Assembly (NCBI GenBank): GCA_934527255.1
Contig: CAKTAM010000052.1
Location: 1 to 12,551, forward strand
Length of the DNA stretch: 12,551 nt
Source: an uncultured Oscillospiraceae bacterium
Lineage (GTDB): Bacteria > Bacillota > Clostridia > Oscillospirales > Ruminococcaceae
Direction of reading: 5' to 3'
Positions 1 through 5,823 of this stretch are shown here, one piece after another. The notes under the pieces are model-generated. The model was not told the DNA's origin and ran no database searches. It saw only the letters and a list, made by a program, of their open reading frames with translations. How positions within the stretch are numbered: position 1 is the first letter of the stretch; each line of letters opens with the position of its first letter. The translations under genes were made by a program, and so were the position numbers.

Positions 1-382
1 GCTCATGGATGGCGGTGCGAATGCCCTTTTTGGCTGCCGCGCGCACCATAGGCCCGCTGACATAGCCGCCCGTACCGATGACCAGATCCGGCTTGAGCTG
101 CCGCAGAATGGCCCCCGCACGCACCGGCGAAAGCGCCAGCCAGAACAGCGCGCTGAGGTTGCGCAGAATGTTGCGCGGGGTGAAGCTGCGCTGAAAGCCG
201 TGCACCTCGATGGGGTAAAACGGGTAACCCGCCGCCGTCACCAGACGGTGCTCCATGCCTTTTTTGCGCCCTGCAAAGGAAATTTGCGCGTCGGGGTACT
301 GCTGCCGCAGCTGCCCCGCAATGGCCAGCGCCGGGTTGATGTGCCCGGCCGTGCCGCCCGCGGCGATCAAAATGCGAACCAT
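1..382 (-). CDS. murG: MurG, UDP-GlcNAc:lipid I GlcNAc transferase (N-terminal part, cut by window edge)
   Basis: MurG adds GlcNAc from UDP-GlcNAc to lipid I at the inner face of the membrane, giving lipid II. The 127 codons seen are the N-terminal GT-B Rossmann half. The glycine loop GGTAGHINPALA lies near residues 9-20, which is the family's GGTGGHxxPALA with one G to A change. Residues about 103-113 carry TGGYVSGP, the second conserved loop. The ATG at 382 is chosen because GAGGAGA (397-391) sits 8 nt before it; the ATG at 389 is in another frame and too close to that site. The gene begins 70 nt after ftsW, in the usual dcw order, and continues beyond position 1. Identity is firm; the C-terminal UDP-GlcNAc site is not visible. 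Confidence 0.96.
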   Translation of the reverse strand, partial: MVRILIAAGGTAGHINPALAIAGQLRQQYPDAQISFAGRKKGMEHRLVTAAGYPFYPIEVHGFQRSFTPRNILRNLSALFWLALSPVRAGAILRQLKPDLVIGTGGYVSGPMVRAAAKKGIRTAIHE

Positions 383-452
383 ATGTCATTTCTCCTCACA
401 TACCTGGTTTTTCCATCGGCCGACGGGGCCGCCCCACCGGCACAAAGCGCCT

Positions 453-1667
453 TTAATGGCGAATGTTTGCCTGACGCGACACCGACAGCACCAATCCCGT
501 TTCGGCCAGCAGAAGCGAAAGCGACGTGCCGCCATAGCTGAAGAACGGCAGCGTAATGCCGGTATAAGGAATCGTGTTCGTCACCACCATGACGTTCAGG
601 GTGACCTGCAGCATGATCTGCGCCACAACGCCCGTTACCAGCAGCTGGCCGAAACGATCCTTGGCGTGCAGAGCGACATAAATGCCACGCACCATAAAAA
701 AGGCAAACAGCAGCAGAATGATGATGGCCCCCACAAAGCCCAGCTCTTCGCAGATGATGGTAAAGATGGCGTCGTTATACGGCTCGGGCACATACATATA
801 TTTCTGGCGCGAGTTGCCCAGCCCCAGCCCGGTGATACCGCCCGAGCCGATGGCCATCAGCCCCTGCAGCGTCTGCATACCCTTGTCGGTAGGGTCCAGC
901 TCCGGATGCTGCCACATGGCGATGCGCTCCTCCGCCACGGGCACGATATCCGGCTTGATGATCAGCGCGAGAACCAGCGCTGCCACCACACTGCCGAATG
1001 CCAGCACGAACCACTTGATGCTGGTACCGCCGGAGAACATCAGAATGGCCGCCAGCGAGATCAGCAGGATGGTACCTGAAAGGTGCGGCTCGACCACGAC
1101 CAGCACAACGATCGGCACCAGCACCATCATGTAGGGCAGCACGCCGTAGCGAAAGGTCTTGATGCGGCTTTGGTTGAGGCTGCCCAGGTGGGCAAAGGCC
1201 AGTATGATCTCCAGCTTTGCCAGCTCACTGGTCTGAAAACTGATCACCGCATTTTGGGGCGGCACCAATATCCAGCGGCGTGCATTGTTAAGCGGCGGCA
1301 TAAACAGCGTAATGACCAACAGCACCAGTACGCCGAAATAGGCCACCCACACAAACCGCCGCAAAAAGTGATAATCGAGACGGGAGACCAGCAGCATGGC
1401 TGCCAGCCCGGCACCGGCAAAGAGCAGCTGCTTTTTGATGAAAAACAAGCTGTCATTTTTTCTGAAATAAGCCACCGGATAACTGACGGACCACAGCATC
1501 ACCAGGCCAAAGGCCAGCAGCAGCAGCACCGCGATCAAAAACGGCATATCCATTCCGCTGCGGCCGCTTTCGCTGAGAAACATATGCCGCGGCTTCCGCC
1601 CGCCTGTCTGTGTGCGCGGCGGCCGTGCGGCCGTGCTCTGCGCATTCTGCGCAGGCTGCTTTGTCAT
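453..1667 (-). CDS. ftsW: FtsW/SpoVE-type SEDS peptidoglycan glycosyltransferase
   Basis: This SEDS membrane enzyme polymerises lipid II into glycan strands with its partner class B PBP, here most likely the PBP encoded at 5824-8103. The 404-residue product has a basic, proline-rich cytoplasmic head (residues 1-40), then about ten hydrophobic segments. Family landmarks are NNARRWI (127-133), QTSELAKL (145-152), a GMQTLQGLMAIGSGG stretch (263-277), PEPYNDAIF (294-302), EELG (307-310) and FFSYGGTSL (375-383). Asp299 in YNDAIF matches the aspartate proposed as catalytic in RodA/FtsW; most homologues read H/QTDFIF here. The ATG at 1667 is chosen for its AAGGGAGG site 8 nt upstream. The same frame stays open to an ATG at 1751, but that adds 28 residues with no family match. 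FtsW is preferred over RodA because of the dcw setting. Confidence 0.94.
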   Translation of the reverse strand: MTKQPAQNAQSTAARPPRTQTGGRKPRHMFLSESGRSGMDMPFLIAVLLLLAFGLVMLWSVSYPVAYFRKNDSLFFIKKQLLFAGAGLAAMLLVSRLDYHFLRRFVWVAYFGVLVLLVITLFMPPLNNARRWILVPPQNAVISFQTSELAKLEIILAFAHLGSLNQSRIKTFRYGVLPYMMVLVPIVVLVVVEPHLSGTILLISLAAILMFSGGTSIKWFVLAFGSVVAALVLALIIKPDIVPVAEERIAMWQHPELDPTDKGMQTLQGLMAIGSGGITGLGLGNSRQKYMYVPEPYNDAIFTIICEELGFVGAIIILLLFAFFMVRGIYVALHAKDRFGQLLVTGVVAQIMLQVTLNVMVVTNTIPYTGITLPFFSYGGTSLSLLLAETGLVLSVSRQANIRH

Positions 1668-1675
1668 GGGCAGCG

Positions 1676-1683
1676 CCTCCCTT
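1676..1683 (-). promoter_or_regulatory. Ribosome binding site deciding the ftsW start
   Basis: AAGGGAGG read on the minus strand, 8 nt before the ATG at 1667. It fixes the ftsW start and removes the 28-residue upstream extension that the open frame would otherwise allow. Confidence 0.8.
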
Positions 1684-1686
1684 CCC

Positions 1687-1703
1687 GAAAAAAATTTTTT
1701 TTC
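1687..1703. repeat. A/T-tract palindrome before ftsW
   Basis: The plus strand reads G, seven A, eight T, C, almost perfectly self-complementary, in otherwise GC-rich DNA. It lies just upstream of the ftsW ribosome binding site. Tracts like this are known to be stiff or curved and could also form a weak A-U hairpin in RNA. No function is shown by the sequence. Confidence 0.6.
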
Positions 1704-1816
1704 AAAGCCAGGCGCCTGCGGCGAGAATGCCCGCCCGCAGACGTTTTTCAAAAACAGTGTGGGCGAAAACAGGGCTTTTCAATCGGCCGATAAGACCCCG
1801 GCCAGAGCTTTGCGCA

Positions 1817-1848
1817 GGCTGGCCTTCCCGCTTCCGCGAAGGCCGGCC
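1817..1848 (-). repeat. Inverted repeat (hairpin) in the mraY-ftsW spacer
   Basis: GGCCTTC (1821-1827) pairs with GAAGGCC (1838-1844) across a 10-nt loop. Three more pairs lie outside one mismatch (1817-1819 with 1846-1848). In the minus-strand transcript the mismatch is A-C; on the plus strand it would be a U-G wobble. No T-run follows in the transcribed direction, so it does not look like a Rho-independent terminator. It could be an mRNA processing or stability element. Confidence 0.55.
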
Positions 1849-1889
1849 ATAAACGGCCCCTTGCCGACGCTTTGCCCCCAAACGGGCTG

Positions 1890-2906
1890 TCAACCGTACA
1901 AAAACACCGCCAGCACTGCCAGCAGGCTTCCAAGGCAGCCCAGCCCGCAGAACAGCCCGACCGTGGCCGCGCCGCTCCATCCGCTGCGCTGCAGACGGCG
2001 GTGCATCGGCACGCCGCAAAGGGGGCGGCCATCCGCCGGCAGCAGCGCCGCCAGCAGATCGCACAGGGCGGCAATGCCCACCAGAACCAGCAGCTCGGGC
2101 CGACCCAGCCCCCATGCCATGGCGACCATCGCCCCCGCCAGAAACATGCCGACCGTGCTGCCCGCGGCAAGCCGCGCGGGCGGAAAGCTCCAAAGCAGGA
2201 AGCCCACACAGCCCCCCGCCGTCGCCGCACCGAACAGTGCCGTCACAAAGCGGTCGCCGGGGACGTCCATCTCCAGCAGCAGCATAGCCAGAATGAGAAA
2301 CGTCAGCGCCGCCACAAAGCCCACACCTGCACACAGTCCGTCGGCAGGCGCAGCCGCATCCATGGCGTTGACGATCGCCAGGATCAGCACGGCGCTGAAC
2401 ACATAATAGCCCCAGCCGAGATCGACCCAGCCGAAGCCGGGCAGGCACACCAGCGTGGAAAGCGTGCCGTTGAGCGCCAGCTGCGCCAGAAACACAGCGG
2501 CCACCGCCAGCTGCAGCCCCAGCCGTGCAGCCGCGGGCAGCCGTTTGCCATGCCGGGCCACCCGAACGCAGTCATCCAGCAGGCCGATCAGCCCAAACAG
2601 CAGCGCACAGCCAAGCAGTGTGGCGACCATGCGCCAGCCGCCGGTATAACCGCCCGCAACCAGCGCGGCATCCGCCAGCAAGTAAGCGCTGACCAGCGCA
2701 AAGCCCACGCCGACCCAAAGCACCAGACCGCCCAACAGCGGCGCAGGCGCGCCGGCGGGCTTTTGCGCATCGGTATCCGGGGCGGCCTCCGCAGACGGCA
2801 GACAAAGCGCCCGCACCCGCCGCAGCAGCAGCGAGACCGGCAGCCCCAGCAGACAGACGACGCCCACCGCCAGCAGCGCACCGCTCATCACAACGGTTTT
2901 CAGCAT
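1890..2906 (-). CDS. mraY: MraY-family protein with degenerate active site (possible pseudoenzyme)
   Basis: MraY normally transfers phospho-MurNAc-pentapeptide to undecaprenyl phosphate, forming lipid I. The 338-residue product has MraY length, about ten hydrophobic segments and a collinear match along its length: K49..G..P...LLGG (49-60) for KxGTPTMGG, LLDD (109-112), LPGFGWVDLGW (155-165), NAMDAAAPADGL (180-191), FPPARLAAGSTVG (241-253) and PMHRRLQRSGW (300-310). Asp111 and Asp112 are kept. Ser250 replaces the third essential Asp (D267 in E. coli, D265 in A. aeolicus). NLTDGLDGL has become a stretch keeping only Asp189. HHH is H302-R-R. The ATG at 2906 overlaps the murF stop as ATGCTGA; the open frame reaches further upstream but only inside murF. 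An intact, hydrophobic 338-codon frame argues against a plain pseudogene. Membership in the family is firm; lipid I synthase activity is doubtful. Confidence 0.85.
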   Translation of the reverse strand: MLKTVVMSGALLAVGVVCLLGLPVSLLLRRVRALCLPSAEAAPDTDAQKPAGAPAPLLGGLVLWVGVGFALVSAYLLADAALVAGGYTGGWRMVATLLGCALLFGLIGLLDDCVRVARHGKRLPAAARLGLQLAVAAVFLAQLALNGTLSTLVCLPGFGWVDLGWGYYVFSAVLILAIVNAMDAAAPADGLCAGVGFVAALTFLILAMLLLEMDVPGDRFVTALFGAATAGGCVGFLLWSFPPARLAAGSTVGMFLAGAMVAMAWGLGRPELLVLVGIAALCDLLAALLPADGRPLCGVPMHRRLQRSGWSGAATVGLFCGLGCLGSLLAVLAVFLYG

Positions 2907-4303
2907 GGCACAACGTCCTTTCCCTGATAAAAAGCCTCCAGCACCTTTTCCAGCGCCATACCGTGGCTGCCCTTCACCAGAACATAGTCGCCGGGGCGGG
3001 TGTTGATGCGCAGCCAGTCGGCGATCTCCCGATGCGTTTCCAACTGCTGCACATACGGCACACCGGCCTCCTCGGCCGCGGCCGCCGTCAGACGCGCCGC
3101 CTTGCCATAGGTCAGCAGGCACTGCACGCCGCATTCGGCGGCAAGCCGCCCAACGGCGCGGTGCGCCTCATCGCTCAGCGCGCCCAGCTCCAGCATATCG
3201 GCCAGCACGGCAATGCGGCTGCCGCGTACCGGCATATCCCGCAGGGTCAGCAGCGCCGCGCGCATGCTGTCTGGGTTGGCGTTATAGCAATCCTCCATAA
3301 CAAACACGCCGTTCGCCTGCACCAGATGCTGCCGGTGCCCCACCGTTTGATAGCGCTGCAGCGCCTGTACGACGGCGGCGGCCTCCAGCCCAAGACGGGT
3401 CGTCAGCGTATAAGCGGCCAGTGCATTGTAGATGTTATGCTGGCCGACCGCCGGAATTTCGGCCTCAAATGTGCCGTATTGCCGGTCGACAATGGTAAAG
3501 CGCTGGCCGCCCGCCGTCGGGCGGATATCGCGCGCCGAAACCGGACAGAAGCGGTTGTCGACCCCATAGGCCACACGCTGCAGCCCGGCCGGGACCGACG
3601 CGTTGGCCAGCAGCGCGTCATCACCGTTCAGCACCAGCAGGCCGCCCTGCGGCAGCCCCTCGCAAATTTCCATTTTGGCGCGCAGAATATTTTCACGGCT
3701 GCCCAGCTGCTCGAGATGCGAGACCCCGATGCAGGTGATGACCGCCGCCGCCGGACGTGCCGCACGGGTCAGCTTGGCAATTTCGCCCAGCCCCTGCATG
3801 CCCATTTCCACCACGGCATACTGCGTGGCAGGCGTCAGCTGCAGCAGCGTGTTCGGCATGCCGATCTCATTGTTCTGGTTGCCCTGTGTTTTGACCGTTT
3901 CGCCGAAGGCGGAAAGCACGGCGGCAATAAACTCCTTTGTGGTGGTTTTGCCGACGCTGCCGGTCACACCCACCAGACAGGGCGAAAACGCCGCACGGTA
4001 ATTGCCGCCCAGCGCGATCATGGCATCCAGCACATCCGGCGCCTGTACATACTGCTGCGCCGTCACGCCCGGCATTTCAGCCAGCGGCCGCTGCCCCAGC
4101 ACCAGCGCGGCCCCTGCGGCCAGCGCCTGCGCGGCATAGTCGTGACCGTCGCTGCGCTCGCCGCGAATGGCCACAAACAGGCTACCCGGGCAGGCCTTGC
4201 GTGAATCGGTCACAACGCTGTCAATCAGCACCTGCTGCAGGGCCGGACGGCTGTCCGCATCTCCAATGCCGTGCAGCAGCAGGGCGGCTGTCATCTTTTC
4301 CAT
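2900..4303 (-). CDS. murF: MurF, UDP-MurNAc-tripeptide D-Ala-D-Ala ligase
   Basis: This cytoplasmic ATP-dependent Mur ligase adds D-Ala-D-Ala to complete the UDP-MurNAc-pentapeptide. The 467-residue product has the three Mur domains: an N-terminal UDP-binding part (TDSRKACPGSLFVAIRGERSDGH from about 32), a central ATPase with P-loop VTGSVGKTTTKE (113-124), NNEIGMP (144-150) and ENILRAKME (204-212, with the lysine that is usually carbamylated), and a C-terminal domain with DCYNANPDSM (338-347), ADMLELG (368-374) and LVKGSHGMALE (442-452). The ATG at 4303 has AAGGAGG 10 nt upstream. A GTG at 4339, overlapping the murE stop, is open in frame but lacks a site. The start lies 32 nt after murE, and the stop overlaps mraY by 7 nt, suggesting translational coupling. 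Confidence 0.96.
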   Translation of the reverse strand: MEKMTAALLLHGIGDADSRPALQQVLIDSVVTDSRKACPGSLFVAIRGERSDGHDYAAQALAAGAALVLGQRPLAEMPGVTAQQYVQAPDVLDAMIALGGNYRAAFSPCLVGVTGSVGKTTTKEFIAAVLSAFGETVKTQGNQNNEIGMPNTLLQLTPATQYAVVEMGMQGLGEIAKLTRAARPAAAVITCIGVSHLEQLGSRENILRAKMEICEGLPQGGLLVLNGDDALLANASVPAGLQRVAYGVDNRFCPVSARDIRPTAGGQRFTIVDRQYGTFEAEIPAVGQHNIYNALAAYTLTTRLGLEAAAVVQALQRYQTVGHRQHLVQANGVFVMEDCYNANPDSMRAALLTLRDMPVRGSRIAVLADMLELGALSDEAHRAVGRLAAECGVQCLLTYGKAARLTAAAAEEAGVPYVQQLETHREIADWLRINTRPGDYVLVKGSHGMALEKVLEAFYQGKDVVPC

Positions 4304-4313
4304 GGTTTTTGTG

Positions 4314-4320
4314 CCTCCTT
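4314..4320 (-). promoter_or_regulatory. Ribosome binding site deciding the murF start
   Basis: AAGGAGG on the minus strand, a full match to the Shine-Dalgarno consensus, 10 nt before the ATG at 4303. It argues against the in-frame GTG at 4339. Confidence 0.85.
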
Positions 4321-4335
4321 GTGTTTCGGCCGCTC

Positions 4336-5790
4336 TCACTCGGGCAGCATTCCCCGCTTTTTCAGCCAGTCATGGACGATGCGGTGCTCATCCAGATAGA
4401 TGGTCACACCGTCCAATACCTGATAATCCTCGTGGCCCTTGCCGCACAGCACCAGCACATCGCCGGGGCGCAGCTGCTCCAGCGCCGCATACACCGCGCG
4501 GCGGCGCTCGATCTCAACCAGATAGGGCTTTTGCCCCGCCCGCAGCAGCGGCTCGACCTCCTGCAGAATGCTTTGCGGGTCTTCGCGGCGCGGGTTGTCG
4601 GAGGTGAGCACAATAAAATCGGCATATTTTAACGCCGCCTGCGCCATTTGGGGGCGCTTGGCCGCGTCGCGCTCGCCTGCGCAGCCAAACAGGGCGATCA
4701 GTCGGCCGTGTGCAAACGGCCGCAGGCTGCCCAGTATTTTTTCAATGCCGTCCCCGGTGTGCGCATAGTCGCAGATCACGGTAAACGCGCCGTGATACAG
4801 CACCTCGCAGCGGCCGCGCACCCCGCAGGAGCTTTGCAGCGCCCGCGTCACGGCATCCGGCACAACGCCCATCTGCAGCCCCACAATGGCGGCCGCCATG
4901 GCGTTGTGCACCGAAAACGCTCCCGGCATGGGGAACCGGATCTGCTGCACCGCACGGCGGCTGACCATGGCAAAGCGCACACCGCCGGGATCCAGCTGGA
5001 CATTGCGGGCCGTAAAATCGGCCGCATCCTCGCTGGCGGAAAAGCTGATGCAGTGCTTTTGCGGGTACATCGCAGGCAGGCGGCGCGCCCAGGCGTCATC
5101 CCGGTTGAAAATGACCGTGTCGCAATGCGCAAACAGCGATGCCTTTGCCTGAAAATAGGCTTCCATCGTATGATGATAATCCAGATGATCCTGCGTGAGG
5201 TTGGTAAAAACGCCGCACTCGAACCGCAGCCCGTACAGCCGCAGCTGATCCAGCGCCTGGCTGGAGGCCTCCATCACCGCACAGTCACACCCGGCCGCCG
5301 CCATTTTGGCCAGCAGCATCTGCAGATCCCACGCCTCCGGCGTGGTGTATTTGGCAGGCAGCTCCATGGTATCCACCATGGAATGGATGGTGCCGATCAG
5401 CCCGCAGCGGTGACCGCCCGCCTCCAATATCTGTTTGATAAGCGTCGTCACCGTGGTTTTGCCGTTGGTGCCGGTCACGGCCACCAGCCGCAGCTGGCGG
5501 GACGGATGGTCAAAAAAGGCGCTGCACAGCTGCGCATACGCCGCGCGGCCGTTTGGCACGGTGACCTCGGCGGGCAGCCCCAGCGGGTGCTCGCTGACCA
5601 CCAGCGCCGCCCCGGCCGCCAGCGCCTGCGCCGCAAAGCGGTGGCCGTCGCTGCTGCGCCCGACGGTGCAGACAAACACGCTGCCCGGCTGCACCCGGCG
5701 GCTGTCATTGGTGACGGCCGTTACCTCCGCCACCGGCAGGCTTCCCTGATAAGCAATATCCAAAAACAGCTGAGTGGTCAGCACTGACAC
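4336..5790 (-). CDS. murE: MurE, UDP-MurNAc-dipeptide amino acid ligase (meso-DAP type)
   Basis: MurE is the ligase that adds the third residue of the peptide stem. The 484-residue product shows TNDSRRVQPGSVFV (27-40), P-loop VTGTNGKTT (105-113), TTPE (149-152), EASSQAL (174-180), DHLDYHHTMEAY (201-212) followed by AKASLF with the lysine that is normally carbamylated (216), DYAHTGDGIEKIL (341-353), FGCAGERD (368-375) and KGHEDYQ (451-457). DNPRREDP (398-405) contains DNPR, the known signature of enzymes that select meso-diaminopimelate, so mDAP peptidoglycan is predicted. FGCAGERD differs slightly from the more common GCGGDRD. The start is a GTG at 5790 with AAGGA about 7 nt upstream; a second in-frame GTG two codons later (5784) is less well spaced. 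The gene lies 33 nt after the PBP gene. Confidence 0.96.
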   Translation of the reverse strand: MSVLTTQLFLDIAYQGSLPVAEVTAVTNDSRRVQPGSVFVCTVGRSSDGHRFAAQALAAGAALVVSEHPLGLPAEVTVPNGRAAYAQLCSAFFDHPSRQLRLVAVTGTNGKTTVTTLIKQILEAGGHRCGLIGTIHSMVDTMELPAKYTTPEAWDLQMLLAKMAAAGCDCAVMEASSQALDQLRLYGLRFECGVFTNLTQDHLDYHHTMEAYFQAKASLFAHCDTVIFNRDDAWARRLPAMYPQKHCISFSASEDAADFTARNVQLDPGGVRFAMVSRRAVQQIRFPMPGAFSVHNAMAAAIVGLQMGVVPDAVTRALQSSCGVRGRCEVLYHGAFTVICDYAHTGDGIEKILGSLRPFAHGRLIALFGCAGERDAAKRPQMAQAALKYADFIVLTSDNPRREDPQSILQEVEPLLRAGQKPYLVEIERRRAVYAALEQLRPGDVLVLCGKGHEDYQVLDGVTIYLDEHRIVHDWLKKRGMLPE

Positions 5791-5823
5791 TCACTCTTCC
5801 TTTCCTGCTGTATTCCGGCGGCG

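Larger units (their letters stand above)
1668..1889 (-). other. 222-nt mraY-ftsW gap, where murD would be expected
   Basis: This is the only long spacer inside the operon. On the minus strand, in order, it holds: a possible 23-codon ORF with an AAGGGG site (1850-1779); a strong hairpin (1848-1817); a second hairpin (1740-1716, CTGCGG and CG pairing with CGCCGCAG around one bulged G); a near-perfect A8T7 palindrome (1703-1687); and the ftsW ribosome binding site. I see no MurD-like sequence, no convincing promoter and no hairpin directly followed by a T-run. It may be an RNA-level control or processing region, or the scar of a lost murD. Confidence 0.6.

Noticed and set aside
1817..1848. Hairpin in the mraY-ftsW spacer as an intrinsic terminator
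   Set aside because: No T-run follows on the transcribed strand, and a stop here would cut off ftsW and murG, for which no separate promoter is visible.
1702..2448. Minus-strand frame overlapping the mraY end and the spacer, considered as a murD remnant
   Set aside because: The translation is Arg/Gly/Ala-rich with no Mur ligase P-loop or other MurD motif; it is an alternative frame of mraY running into the spacer.
2963..4204. 413-codon plus-strand open frame opposite murF
   Set aside because: Antisense shadow of murF, which has all its motifs; the composition is Arg/Gln/His-rich without domains.
4648..5787. 379-codon plus-strand open frame opposite murE
   Set aside because: Antisense shadow of murE; no ribosome binding site or recognisable protein family.
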